Shown here piece by piece: positions 54,083-63,255 of a DNA stretch of 64,000 nt. The notes beneath the pieces were generated by a model. It had not been told where the DNA came from. It searched no databases and saw only the letters and a list, made by a program, of their open reading frames with translations. The first letter of the stretch is position 1; every line of letters starts with the position of its first letter. Position numbers and translations under genes: made by a program. The stretch comes from an uncultured Litoreibacter sp. (GTDB taxonomy: Bacteria > Pseudomonadota > Alphaproteobacteria > Rhodobacterales > Rhodobacteraceae): NCBI GenBank assembly GCA_947493265.1, contig CANLQL010000003.1:310001-374000 (forward strand), written 5' to 3'.

Positions 54083-55657
54083 ATGACAGATACGACAACA
54101 GATCAGCCAACAGCCCCACGCCGTTCGGGCGGTAGAAAAGCACGCAAAGCCATGCGGGCAGCCCCATTGGCCGAAGCGAAACGTCCGGTGCGCGCCGGCA
54201 TGCCGGGTGGCACATACAAACCACTGAGTGACGCAGATATCGCCCGTATCCACGAGGCCGCGCTGTGTGCATTGGAAGAAATTGGTCTTGCTGATGCGCC
54301 CCAAAGCGGCATCGACCACATGACCAAAGCCGGGGCCGTTCTGGGCGATGACGGGCGTCTTAGGTATCCGCGCGCGTTGGTCGAAGATATGCTGGCAAAG
54401 GCTGCAAAAACCATCACGCTTCCCGGGCGGGATCCGGCGTTTGACTTGGATCTGTCCGGCACGAAAGTTCACTACGGAACTGCAGGCGCGGCCGTCCATA
54501 TGGTCGATGTGCTGGGCCGCGATTACCGCGAAAGCACCGTTCAGGATCTGCACGACGCCGCAAAGATTGTTCAAAGCCTCGACAATATCCACTTTCTGCA
54601 GCGCCCAATGGTGTGCCGCGATATCTCTGACAATTACGAAATGGATCTCAACACGATCTATGCGACGGTCAGCGGCACGAAGAAGCATATCGGGACCTCC
54701 TTCACGGAGCCCGGATTTGTTGCAGGCGCAATCGACATGTTGCACATGATCGCGGGAGGCGAAGCGGCATGGCGCGCGCGGCCTTTTGTGTCGAACTCCA
54801 ATTGCTTCGTGGTGCCGCCAATGAAGTTTGCAACCGAATCCTGCGAGGTGATGGAAAACTGCATCAAGGCCGGGATGCCGGTTTTGCTGCTTTCAGCTGG
54901 TATGGCCGGTGCGACGGCCCCTGCCCCGATTGCGGGTGCCATTGTGCAAGCCGTCGCGGAATGTCTGGCGGGCGTGGTCTATGTCAATTCAATCGCACCG
55001 GGCCATCCGGCTGTCTTTGGTACCTGGCCGTTCGGTTTGGACCTGCGCACCGGGGCAATGTCGGTGGGGTCCGGCGAACAAGCGCTGCTGACCGCGGGAT
55101 GCGCCCAGATGCACCAGTTCTACGGCATTCCCGGTGGCGCTGCCGCGGGAGCGTCGGACGCGAAGCTGCCTGATATGCAAGCCGGTTGGGAGCAGATGTG
55201 CTCAAACGTTATGGCCGGTCTGTCCGGGCTGAACATGGTCTATGAGGCCGCCGGAATGCACGCATCGCTTCTGGGGTTCTGCCACGAGTCGCTGATCCTC
55301 GGTGATGATCTGATCGGACAGGCGCTGCGCTGTGTGCGTGGTATTGAGGTCAATGATGACACCACCTCCCTTGAGGTGATCCGATCAACGTGTATTGCCC
55401 CTGATGGGTCGCGCGGGGTTGGCCACTATCTGGGGACGGATCAGACATTGGGACTGATGGAGTCGAACTTCGTCTATCCGAATTTGGGGGATCGAACGTC
55501 GCCCAAAGAATGGGCCGAAAAAGATCGCCCTGACCTGATTAAAAACGCGGTCGCCAAGAAGGAACAGATCCTGTCCGCCCCTTCAAGCGCTGCGTTTTCG
55601 CCGGAGTTGGATCAGAAAATTCGCGCGGCGTTCAACATCCACCTTCCGGTGAGCTAA
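54083..55657 (+). CDS. Trimethylamine methyltransferase (MttB) family protein without amber codon
   Basis: This is a protein of 524 residues from the ATG at 54083; the frame opens at 53996. The N-terminus is basic (RRSGGRKARKAMRAA), followed by the MttB TIM-barrel: GGTYKPLSDADIARIHEAAL, YGTAGAAVHMVDVLGRDYR, RPFVSNSNCFVVPPMKFA and GAAAGASDAKLPDMQAGWEQ. No in-frame UAG is needed, so it belongs to the non-pyrrolysine branch, whose known member MtgB uses glycine betaine with a corrinoid protein. No corrinoid protein gene is adjacent. Confidence 0.88.
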   Translation: MTDTTTDQPTAPRRSGGRKARKAMRAAPLAEAKRPVRAGMPGGTYKPLSDADIARIHEAALCALEEIGLADAPQSGIDHMTKAGAVLGDDGRLRYPRALVEDMLAKAAKTITLPGRDPAFDLDLSGTKVHYGTAGAAVHMVDVLGRDYRESTVQDLHDAAKIVQSLDNIHFLQRPMVCRDISDNYEMDLNTIYATVSGTKKHIGTSFTEPGFVAGAIDMLHMIAGGEAAWRARPFVSNSNCFVVPPMKFATESCEVMENCIKAGMPVLLLSAGMAGATAPAPIAGAIVQAVAECLAGVVYVNSIAPGHPAVFGTWPFGLDLRTGAMSVGSGEQALLTAGCAQMHQFYGIPGGAAAGASDAKLPDMQAGWEQMCSNVMAGLSGLNMVYEAAGMHASLLGFCHESLILGDDLIGQALRCVRGIEVNDDTTSLEVIRSTCIAPDGSRGVGHYLGTDQTLGLMESNFVYPNLGDRTSPKEWAEKDRPDLIKNAVAKKEQILSAPSSAAFSPELDQKIRAAFNIHLPVS

Positions 55658-55670
55658 ACAACTGCACCTT

Positions 55671-56312
55671 CTACCGAGGCAGCTGGCTCGCGTCGCGGGC
55701 CAGCGCTTCGATGCCGCTCCAGTCGCCCTCTGCGACCTTGTCTTTCGGGGCCACCCATGACCCACCTGCACAGATAACATTGGGCAAGCTCAGGTAGCTT
55801 TCTGCGTTGGACGGGCTGACACCGCCCGTAGGACAAAAGCTTATTTGGGGAATTGGCGCGCCAATCGCCTTGAGCGCGGGTGCTCCGCCAGATGCTTCAG
55901 CCGGGAAAAACTTCAACATTGAATAGCCGCGTTCCAGTAGGCGCATCGCTTCAGTCGCGGTTGCTGCACCGGGCAGAAGCGGCAGTTCTGCATCTTCGCA
56001 GGCATCCAGCAATCTGTCTGTGGCCCCGGGCGACACACCGAACAACGCGCCTGCATTCTTTGCCGCAATCACGTCCGCCGGGGTCATCAGGGTGCCTGCC
56101 CCAACGACACCGCCGTCGACTTTCGACATCTCTGCGATCGCTTCCAATGCGGCTGGTGTGCGAAGGGTCACTTCCAGCGCGGGCAAACCACCCGCAACCA
56201 ATGCGTTTGCGAGTGGTGCGGCTGTCTTGGGATCATCCACGACGAGCACCGGAACAATCGGGGCCAGAAGGCAAATGTCACGGGCTTGTTCGCTGGCCTG
56301 TTGCGGGGTCAT
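55671..56312 (-). CDS. eda: KDPG aldolase Eda
   Basis: This is a protein of 213 residues from the ATG at 56312 (AGGACTGCCCC upstream). APIVPVLVVDDPKTAAPLAN, GGLPALEVTLRTPAALEAI, VGAGTLMTPADV, the Schiff-base Lys region MLKFFPAEASGG and FCPTGGVSPSNAESYL are the Eda motifs. It splits KDPG to pyruvate and glyceraldehyde-3-phosphate. It follows edd by 49 bp. Confidence 0.96.
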   Translation of the reverse strand: MTPQQASEQARDICLLAPIVPVLVVDDPKTAAPLANALVAGGLPALEVTLRTPAALEAIAEMSKVDGGVVGAGTLMTPADVIAAKNAGALFGVSPGATDRLLDACEDAELPLLPGAATATEAMRLLERGYSMLKFFPAEASGGAPALKAIGAPIPQISFCPTGGVSPSNAESYLSLPNVICAGGSWVAPKDKVAEGDWSGIEALARDASQLPR

Positions 56313-56361
56313 GGGGCAGTCCTTTGTCTTATGTTGCGGTCTTATCGGATGTGTCGGTCGT

Positions 56362-58167
56362 TTATACAACCACTGCCGCCCCGGCATCGCTGCGCGAGAC
56401 GGTTTGGCGGAACACTTCAAACAACTCACGACCGATCCCGTGGCTGTTGTCTGACAAGTTAGGCGTTGCAGGTTCGCGGTCTTCAACACCGTCGGTCAGG
56501 ACCTCCAAACTGCCTGCTGGTGCGTCAAGACGCACGATATCGCCGTCTTGCAGCTTTGCGATCAAGCCGCCATCCATCGCTTCCGGGCTCACGTGGATCG
56601 CTGCGGGAACTTTGCCCGACGCGCCCGACATCCGCCCATCCGTGACTAGGGCGACCTTGAAGCCACGATCCTGCAGAACTGACAAGACCGGGGTCAGCCC
56701 ATGCAATTCCGGCATCCCGTTTGATTTCGGACCCTGAAACCGCACGACGATTACGCAATCCTGCGCGAGTTTTCCGTCCTTGAACGCCTGTTTGACGGCA
56801 TCCTGGCTGTGGAACACACGCACGGGCGCTTCTGTCACATAGCGCTCAGGTGCTACGGCAGAGATCTTGATCACACCGCGTCCCAGATTTCCTTTCAACT
56901 GTTTCAATCCGCCTTGTGGTTGGAACGGGTCAGAGGCGGGTCGCAGGATTTTTTCGTTTTGCGATTTGCGCGGGCCGTCGACCCATGTGACTTCGCCGTT
57001 TTGGAACTTTGGTTCGGCCACATAATCCTGCAGCCCATCGCCTATCACCGTTTTGGTATCGGGATGTAGGAGGCCCGCATCCAAAAGCTCTCCGATCATG
57101 TAGCCCAGACCGCCAGCGGCGTGGAAATGGTTCACATCGGCCAGACCATTTGGATAAACCTTCGCCATCAAGGGGGTCGCGTCCGAGATATCTGCAAGGT
57201 CCTGCAGATCCAGTTGCACCCCTGCCGCACGCGCCATGGCCACGATATGCAGCACCAAGTTGGTGGAGCCGCCCGTGGCCATAAGCCCAACCAACCCGTT
57301 AACGAATGTGCGCTCATCAAGAATGTCGCATACAGGGCGGTAATCATTGCCCAAATTGGTAATCTCAAGCGCCCGCTTTGCACCTGCTTCGGTTAACGCA
57401 TCGCGTAGATCGGTGCCGGGATTGACAAAGCTCGCGCCGGGCAAATGCAGGCCCATAAATTCCATCAGCATTTGGTTGGAATTCGCTGTGCCGTAGAATG
57501 TGCAGGTCCCGGGCGAATGGTAGGAGGCCATTTCCGCCTTCATCAGCTCTTCCCGACCAATTTCACCGGTTGCAAACTTCTGGCGTACTTTGGATTTTTC
57601 GTCGTTTGGGATGCCTGATTGCATCGGACCCGCTGGCAGGAAAATACCCGGCAGATACCCGAAAGTCCCTGCTGCGATGATCAGCCCCGGGACGATCTTG
57701 TCGCAAACACCCAGATAAACTGCCGCATCAAAGGTGTTGTGGCTGAGCGCGACACCTGCGGACAGGGCAATCACGTCGCGCGAAAAAAGCGATAGCTCCA
57801 TCCCGACCTGCCCTTGGGTGACCCCGTCACACATCGCCGGCACGCCACCTGCCACTTGCGCCGTCCCACCGTTCTTTCTGGCGGTTTCCTTGATCAGGTC
57901 CGGGTATGTCGCGAATGGCTGATGGGCTGACAGCATATCATTATAGGCCGTCACGATCCCTAGATTTGGCGCTTTTTCAGCCACCAAAGCATCTTTGTCC
58001 CCACCCATCGCCGCATAGGCGTGGGCCTGGTTGCCGCATGTCAGATGGCCCCGACGCGGTCCTTCTTCAGCAGCTTGGCGCATCCGATCAAGATACGTGG
58101 CACGGCTGCCTTTTGAGCGCGCAATGATCCGTGCAGTGACATCAGAAATAGTTGGATTGAGCGACAT
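56362..58167 (-). CDS. edd: Phosphogluconate dehydratase Edd
   Basis: This is a protein of 601 residues of the IlvD/Edd family. The [4Fe-4S] cysteines lie in LTCGNQAHAYAAMGG, VPAMCDGVTQGQVGMELSL and LGVCDKIVPGLI, and the C-terminal FKVALVTDGRMSGASGKVPA is typical. It makes KDPG from 6-phosphogluconate. GGAGGATTCT precedes the ATG, and the operator at 58205-58218 lies between a possible -35 and -10 on the minus strand. Confidence 0.97.
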   Translation of the reverse strand: MSLNPTISDVTARIIARSKGSRATYLDRMRQAAEEGPRRGHLTCGNQAHAYAAMGGDKDALVAEKAPNLGIVTAYNDMLSAHQPFATYPDLIKETARKNGGTAQVAGGVPAMCDGVTQGQVGMELSLFSRDVIALSAGVALSHNTFDAAVYLGVCDKIVPGLIIAAGTFGYLPGIFLPAGPMQSGIPNDEKSKVRQKFATGEIGREELMKAEMASYHSPGTCTFYGTANSNQMLMEFMGLHLPGASFVNPGTDLRDALTEAGAKRALEITNLGNDYRPVCDILDERTFVNGLVGLMATGGSTNLVLHIVAMARAAGVQLDLQDLADISDATPLMAKVYPNGLADVNHFHAAGGLGYMIGELLDAGLLHPDTKTVIGDGLQDYVAEPKFQNGEVTWVDGPRKSQNEKILRPASDPFQPQGGLKQLKGNLGRGVIKISAVAPERYVTEAPVRVFHSQDAVKQAFKDGKLAQDCVIVVRFQGPKSNGMPELHGLTPVLSVLQDRGFKVALVTDGRMSGASGKVPAAIHVSPEAMDGGLIAKLQDGDIVRLDAPAGSLEVLTDGVEDREPATPNLSDNSHGIGRELFEVFRQTVSRSDAGAAVVV

Positions 58168-58204
58168 AGAATCCTCCGGGCTGGATATCCCGGTATATAG
58201 ATCA

Positions 58205-58218
58205 TGTTAGCGCTAACA
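58205..58218. promoter_or_regulatory. LacI-type operator upstream of edd
   Basis: TGTTAGCGCTAACA, identical to the palindrome before zwf. On the minus strand it sits between TGGACT and TATATA, a possible -35/-10 pair spaced by 18 bp, so a bound repressor would occlude the promoter. Confidence 0.78.
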
Positions 58219-58237
58219 GTCCAGCCGTTCCCGACAC

Positions 58238-59335
58238 CTACCGATAGAGGAGTGATTGACCATCCGCAAAAAGATGCACTTTTTCTGGCGCGGCCGTCAT
58301 ATGCATATCACGTCCGCGGACATCCGTGTGGATACCTTGCAGTTTCGCGATCACCGACGCGCCTGCCGCATTCGGATCACCGAAGTAAAGCTGAGTCAAC
58401 TCACCCAGTGCCTCTGAAATGTGGACTTGGCCAGAAAACGCGTAGTCCGGCCCATCGGTTGTCACCATATCTTCGGGACGGATACCGACATTTACTTTGC
58501 GTCCCTTGTCTGCATCATTGCTTGGGATGTTGGCTGTGAACGTCCCTGCCCCTTGATCTGTCTTCACAGTGGTCACCTGCCCGGTTTCCACAATCTCACC
58601 GGATAACAAGTTCATTGCTGGAGAGCCGATAAATTGTGCCACGAATTCATTTTCCGGGGTCTCATACAGTTCAAGCGGTGTCCCCACCTGCGCGATGCCT
58701 TTGTTGGCGAGCACGACAATGCGGGAGGCCAGCGTCATCGCTTCCACCTGGTCGTGGGTCACATAGATCATCGTGCTGTCGGGCATCGCCTCTTTCAGCT
58801 GAGCGATTTCGATCCGGGTGGCCACGCGCAAGGCTGCATCAAGGTTGGAAAGCGGCTCATCAAACAAATAGACCTTCGGGTCGCGCACAATCGACCGGCC
58901 GATGGCCACGCGCTGGCGCTGTCCACCTGACAGGGCTTTTGGCAAGCGGTCCAGATATTCGGTCAGTTGCAAGATGCGCGCCGCTTTTTCGACAGCCTCA
59001 TCAATCTCGGCTGGGCTTTTCTTGGCGATTTTCAATGCAAACGACATGTTGTCGCGAACCGTCATATGCGGATAAAGCGCGTAGCTTTGGAACACCATCG
59101 CGATGCCACGTTGCGCCGGTGGCACGTCGTTCATCTTGGCTCCATCGATTTCCAATGTGCCGGATGTGATCCGTTCCAGACCTGCAACCATGCGCAACAG
59201 CGTCGATTTCCCGCACCCAGATGGACCGACAAAGACGATCAGCTCCCCTTGTTTGATGTCGAGATTGATGTCCTTGAGAACCTCAACCGTGCCGCCATAT
59301 TCCTTGCCGACATTCGTCATTTTCAGATCAGCCAT
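58238..59335 (-). CDS. aglK: Alpha-glucoside ABC transporter ATPase AglK
   Basis: This is a protein of 365 residues: Walker A GPSGCGKSTLLRM, signature LSGGQRQRVAIGRS, Walker B VYLFDEPLSNLDAALR, His switch YVTHDQVEAM, then the TOBE domain (VNVGIRPEDMVTTDG). It is the last gene of the agl operon and energises AglF and AglG. Its stop is just 20 bp from the edd operator region. Confidence 0.92.
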   Translation of the reverse strand: MADLKMTNVGKEYGGTVEVLKDINLDIKQGELIVFVGPSGCGKSTLLRMVAGLERITSGTLEIDGAKMNDVPPAQRGIAMVFQSYALYPHMTVRDNMSFALKIAKKSPAEIDEAVEKAARILQLTEYLDRLPKALSGGQRQRVAIGRSIVRDPKVYLFDEPLSNLDAALRVATRIEIAQLKEAMPDSTMIYVTHDQVEAMTLASRIVVLANKGIAQVGTPLELYETPENEFVAQFIGSPAMNLLSGEIVETGQVTTVKTDQGAGTFTANIPSNDADKGRKVNVGIRPEDMVTTDGPDYAFSGQVHISEALGELTQLYFGDPNAAGASVIAKLQGIHTDVRGRDMHMTAAPEKVHLFADGQSLLYR

Positions 59336-59359
59336 GTCGCGTTCCCTCCCCGTCAGAGT

Positions 59360-61009
59360 TCATTTTGATTTGATCGCAAAACACGGCTGCCAAGGGCCGA
59401 GATGCAGTCGTCCGTCTTGTGCTGGCCCGGTGGAGCCAAGCTCCGCCCCGACCGGTATCCAGTTGCCCGCAGGCATGTCGATTGTCGAAGGTGTGTCGCT
59501 CAGATTGAAGGCGCAGAAAATTTCCTGCCCGCCATGGCTGCGCGTGAACTGCAAAACCTCATCAGTTGCCGCCAGTCCGGCATGTGTGCCTTTGATCAGC
59601 ACCTTATGGGTGCGGCGGAAGGCCAAGGCCTTTCGGTAGTGGTGCAGCAGCGATGTCGGGTCTTCTTCCTGCGCGGCGACCGAGTTGTGGACATGCTCGT
59701 TCGAGACGGGCAGCCATGGATTGCCGGATGTGAAGCCGCCATTCTGGTTGGATGGCTCCCACACCATCGGCGTCCGGCACCCATCGCGGCCTTTGAATTC
59801 AGGCCAGAATTCGATGCCGTAGGGATCTTGCAGATCCTCAAACGCGACATCGGCTTCCGGAAGGCCCAATTCCTCCCCCTGGTACAGGCAGAGGGAGCCG
59901 CGAAGCGCCATCATCATCGTCGTATAAAGTCGCTGTGCGGCAGGCGTCAGCGACCAGCGGGTGACATGACGCATAACATCGTGATTGGAAAACGCCCAAC
60001 AGGCCCAGCCATCTGGCGCAGCCGTTTCGAGCCTGTTCATCACATTCACAATTTTACTTGCGGTCAACGGCGCGGCTTCAAGAAATTCAAACGCGTAGCA
60101 CATGTGCACGCCTGTGGTCCCGGCAGTGTATTCGCCCAGAATTTCAAGGCCACGCTGGGCGTCGCCAACCTCGCCAACCGCGGCAGCACCCGGGTACTGA
60201 TCCAGCAACGCGCGATAGCGCTTTAGAAAGTCTAGGTTCTCGGGTTGGTTCTTTGAATACAGATGCACCTGGTGGTTATAGGGATTAACCGACGGTGCAA
60301 TTGTCGCGTTGCGCTTTTCCTTGGGCAATGGCGGGTTGTCCCGCAACTCTTTATCCGCGAAATAAAAGTTGATCGTATCAAGCCGGAAACCGTCGACGCC
60401 ACGGTCCAGCCAGAACCGTGTAACATCCAGCAGTGCATCCTGAACAACAGGGGCGTGAAAGTTTAGATCAGGCTGGGTGGCCAGGAAATTGTGTAAGTAA
60501 TATTGCTCCCGACGGGCGTCCCAATGCCAAGCTGGCCCCCCAAAGATCGACAGCCAGTTGTTGGGCGGTGTGCCGTCAGGTTTCGGATCGGCCCAGACAT
60601 ACCAATCGGCTTTCGGATTGTCCCGGCTGGCACGGCTCTCTTGAAACCAGGGATGCTGATCGGACGTGTGGCTGAGCACCAGATCAATCATCACCTTCAG
60701 ACCCAGCTTGTGGGCCATATCGATCAGCGCGTCGAAATCAGCCAGACTGCCAAACATCGGATCAACGTCGCAATAGTCACTGACGTCATAGCCGAAATCC
60801 TTCATCGGTGAGGTGAAGAACGGCGAAATCCAAACCGCATCCACGCCTAGCGAGGCAATGTAGGGCAGACGCTGGACGATCCCCAGCAGGTCGCCGATCC
60901 CGTCCCCATTGCTGTCTTGGTAGCTGCGCGGATAAATTTGATAGATCACCGCCCCGCGCCACCAGTCCTCATCGACCTTTGCCGCGGTTATCACTTCGGA
61001 TTTCGTCAT
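59360..61009 (-). CDS. aglA: Alpha-glucosidase AglA (GH13)
   Basis: This is a protein of 549 residues from the ATG at 61009, overlapping the aglG stop (ATGA). WWRGAVIYQIYPRSYQDSNG, DGFRLDTINFYF with the nucleophile Asp, AAVGEVGDAQRG with the acid Glu and WAFSNHDVMRH with the transition-state Asp are the GH13 motifs. It hydrolyses imported alpha-glucosides (maltose, sucrose, trehalose) to glucose in the cytoplasm; it has no signal peptide. Confidence 0.94.
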   Translation of the reverse strand: MTKSEVITAAKVDEDWWRGAVIYQIYPRSYQDSNGDGIGDLLGIVQRLPYIASLGVDAVWISPFFTSPMKDFGYDVSDYCDVDPMFGSLADFDALIDMAHKLGLKVMIDLVLSHTSDQHPWFQESRASRDNPKADWYVWADPKPDGTPPNNWLSIFGGPAWHWDARREQYYLHNFLATQPDLNFHAPVVQDALLDVTRFWLDRGVDGFRLDTINFYFADKELRDNPPLPKEKRNATIAPSVNPYNHQVHLYSKNQPENLDFLKRYRALLDQYPGAAAVGEVGDAQRGLEILGEYTAGTTGVHMCYAFEFLEAAPLTASKIVNVMNRLETAAPDGWACWAFSNHDVMRHVTRWSLTPAAQRLYTTMMMALRGSLCLYQGEELGLPEADVAFEDLQDPYGIEFWPEFKGRDGCRTPMVWEPSNQNGGFTSGNPWLPVSNEHVHNSVAAQEEDPTSLLHHYRKALAFRRTHKVLIKGTHAGLAATDEVLQFTRSHGGQEIFCAFNLSDTPSTIDMPAGNWIPVGAELGSTGPAQDGRLHLGPWQPCFAIKSK

Positions 61010-62145
61010 TTCACCGATCCTGCGAGCAAGCCGCGCACAAGGTATTTCTGCATGGCAAAGAATACGAGCAATGGCACCGCGATGGACACGAACGCCGAGG
61101 TTGCGAGAATTTCCCACTGCCCGCCTCGCGAGCCTAGCAAGTTCACAAGCCGCCCTGTCAGCACCAGCGTGTCGTCATCAGTGCCCAGGAAGACCAGTGC
61201 CACTAGCAAGTCGTTCCATGTCCACAAGAACTGGAAGATCGCAAACGAAGCCAAGGCCGGGAAGCTCAAAGGCAACACGATCTTGGTAAAAATTTGGAAG
61301 TCTGTCGCACCATCAACCTTGGCGTTTTCGATTATATCGCGCGGCAATCCGACCATATAGTTGCGCAACAGATAAATCGCGAGCGGCAATCCGAACCCGG
61401 TATGGGCCAACCAAACCCCCAGATACCCTTTGCCGATGCCGATGGAATTGTGCAATTGTAACAATGGGATAAGTGCTAGTTGTAGGGGAACGACGAGCAA
61501 GCCCACGACGGTCGCAACCAACAATGCACGGCCCGGAAACTCCATCCATGCTAATGCGTAAGCGGCAAAGGCTGCGACTAAAATCGGGATCACGGTGGCC
61601 GGGATAGCAACCGTTAAAGTGTTAAGAAACGCCTTGCCCACGCCCGCCGCCGCCGTAGAGCTAAAGAGCACGTTTTCATAATTTCCAAGCGTAAACTCCG
61701 GTGGCGTCGCCGTACTGGAAAAGATGCGCGGCAGGCGCGTGCCTTCAAAACTGGCAGGCCCTGTCAGAGTAAATGCGCCTTTGTCGTCAAGCGTCAGGGT
61801 CGCACCGTCCTTTAGCTCGGCCACATCACCCGGCGCGTATGCTTGGGGCGCACGTGAAGAGGTTCCCCAAGCGCTGACAACAGCATCGGTGTCTGGAAAC
61901 AGCTCGCCTGAAATTGTGTAAAGACCTGCATCTGAGACTTCTTCCCCCGAAACGCGGATCGCCGGTACGTTGCGTTCTTGCGAAGACAAAGCCGACCACC
62001 AGCCGCTGGTGGAAATTTGATCTGCTGTGCGGAACGAGGACACCAAAAGTCCCAAGGTCGGCAGCAACCACGCCAACACCAATACCACCACTGAGATGTG
62101 AACCGCCCAAGTGAGGCTCGATTTTTTTCCGGCAATATTGTCCAT
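61006..62145 (-). CDS. aglG: Alpha-glucoside ABC transporter permease AglG
   Basis: This is a protein of 379 residues from the ATG at 62145 (GGGAGG upstream). AVHISVVVLVLAWLLPTLG is the first helix, followed by a periplasmic insertion of about 120 residues before the next segment, as expected for AglG. The EAA loop is DIIENAKVDGATDFQIFTKI. It pairs with AglF. Confidence 0.93.
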   Translation of the reverse strand: MDNIAGKKSSLTWAVHISVVVLVLAWLLPTLGLLVSSFRTADQISTSGWWSALSSQERNVPAIRVSGEEVSDAGLYTISGELFPDTDAVVSAWGTSSRAPQAYAPGDVAELKDGATLTLDDKGAFTLTGPASFEGTRLPRIFSSTATPPEFTLGNYENVLFSSTAAAGVGKAFLNTLTVAIPATVIPILVAAFAAYALAWMEFPGRALLVATVVGLLVVPLQLALIPLLQLHNSIGIGKGYLGVWLAHTGFGLPLAIYLLRNYMVGLPRDIIENAKVDGATDFQIFTKIVLPLSFPALASFAIFQFLWTWNDLLVALVFLGTDDDTLVLTGRLVNLLGSRGGQWEILATSAFVSIAVPLLVFFAMQKYLVRGLLAGSVK

Positions 62146-62158
62146 AGTCCCAGCCTCC

Positions 62159-63157
62159 CTATCGCATTTCTTTGCGCACATTGTGCACATTCCAGATCAG
62201 GATCGGCAGAACCAGGACCATGATCACAATCGCCGACGCCGAGCCCACACCCCAGTCAAAGGACCGAAACAGCTTGTCATACATGTAGTTGGCCAGCACT
62301 TGCGTCTCCCACTGGCCGTTGGTCATTGCCAAGACCACATCGAAGACTTTCAAAACCACGAGTGTGATTGTCGTCCAGACCACCACGATCGTGCCCATGA
62401 TCTGCGGCACTTTGATTTTGAAAAAGATCTGCAAAGGATTCGCCCCGTCAACAATCGCAGCCTCGATAGTTTCTTCGGGAATGCCGCGCAGAGCGGCTGA
62501 CAAGATCACCATTGCAAAGCCGGTTTGGATCCAAATCAATACCGCCATCAGCAGAAAATTGTTCAACAGTGGTATCGTCAGCCATGTTTGCGGCTCGCCA
62601 CCAAAAAAGACCCAGATCGCGTTGAGCATACCGATTTGCTCAGTGCCTTCGGGGCGCGTGTCATAAATAAGTTTCCAGATCACCGACGCGCCGACGAAGG
62701 AAATTGCCATGGGCATGAAAATCAAGGACTTGGCGAAACTGCCCCAGCCGATCCGGTCGGTCAGTTGCGCTGCCAATAGCCCAAAAGCCGTCGAGAGGGC
62801 AGGCACGACGATCAGCCACATCATATTGTTGCGCATTGCTTCCCAGAACTTCGCCTCACCAAACATCTGGCTGTAGTTGGCAAGCCCGACGAATGCTCCC
62901 CCCTGATCCCGGTCCGTCAATGACAGCCATAGCGTCGCAATCACTGGGTAAACGAGGTATATCCCGAGCGCCAGGATCGCCGGGGCTAGAAACAACCAAG
63001 GGCGAACGATATTTGCGCGGTTAATATTGCGCCCGGCATTAGGACCGCGCGCAGGATAGAGAACTTTGTCCAAAAATTGGTTGGAGAAGTAAAAGTAGCC
63101 AATGCAGCCACCCACCCCGATGATGATTGTAAACAGACCTTGGAGCGCTGGATGCAT
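62159..63157 (-). CDS. aglF: Alpha-glucoside ABC transporter permease AglF
   Basis: This is a protein of 332 residues: an extra N-terminal helix (LFTIIIGVGGCIGYFYF), then the core segments (WLFLAPAILALGIYLVYPVI onward) and EAA loop ETIEAAIVDGANPLQIFFKI. GGGAGAG precedes the ATG. It lies 13 bp before aglG. Confidence 0.93.
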   Translation of the reverse strand: MHPALQGLFTIIIGVGGCIGYFYFSNQFLDKVLYPARGPNAGRNINRANIVRPWLFLAPAILALGIYLVYPVIATLWLSLTDRDQGGAFVGLANYSQMFGEAKFWEAMRNNMMWLIVVPALSTAFGLLAAQLTDRIGWGSFAKSLIFMPMAISFVGASVIWKLIYDTRPEGTEQIGMLNAIWVFFGGEPQTWLTIPLLNNFLLMAVLIWIQTGFAMVILSAALRGIPEETIEAAIVDGANPLQIFFKIKVPQIMGTIVVVWTTITLVVLKVFDVVLAMTNGQWETQVLANYMYDKLFRSFDWGVGSASAIVIMVLVLPILIWNVHNVRKEMR

Positions 63158-63255
63158 CTGTCTCTCCCTCGAATTGGTGGCGCGAATGGATGGAAAACGT
63201 CTTGGTCAGTCCGCGCCCGAATGAGTGCATCCGGGCGCGGGCATGTCTTGGTTAC

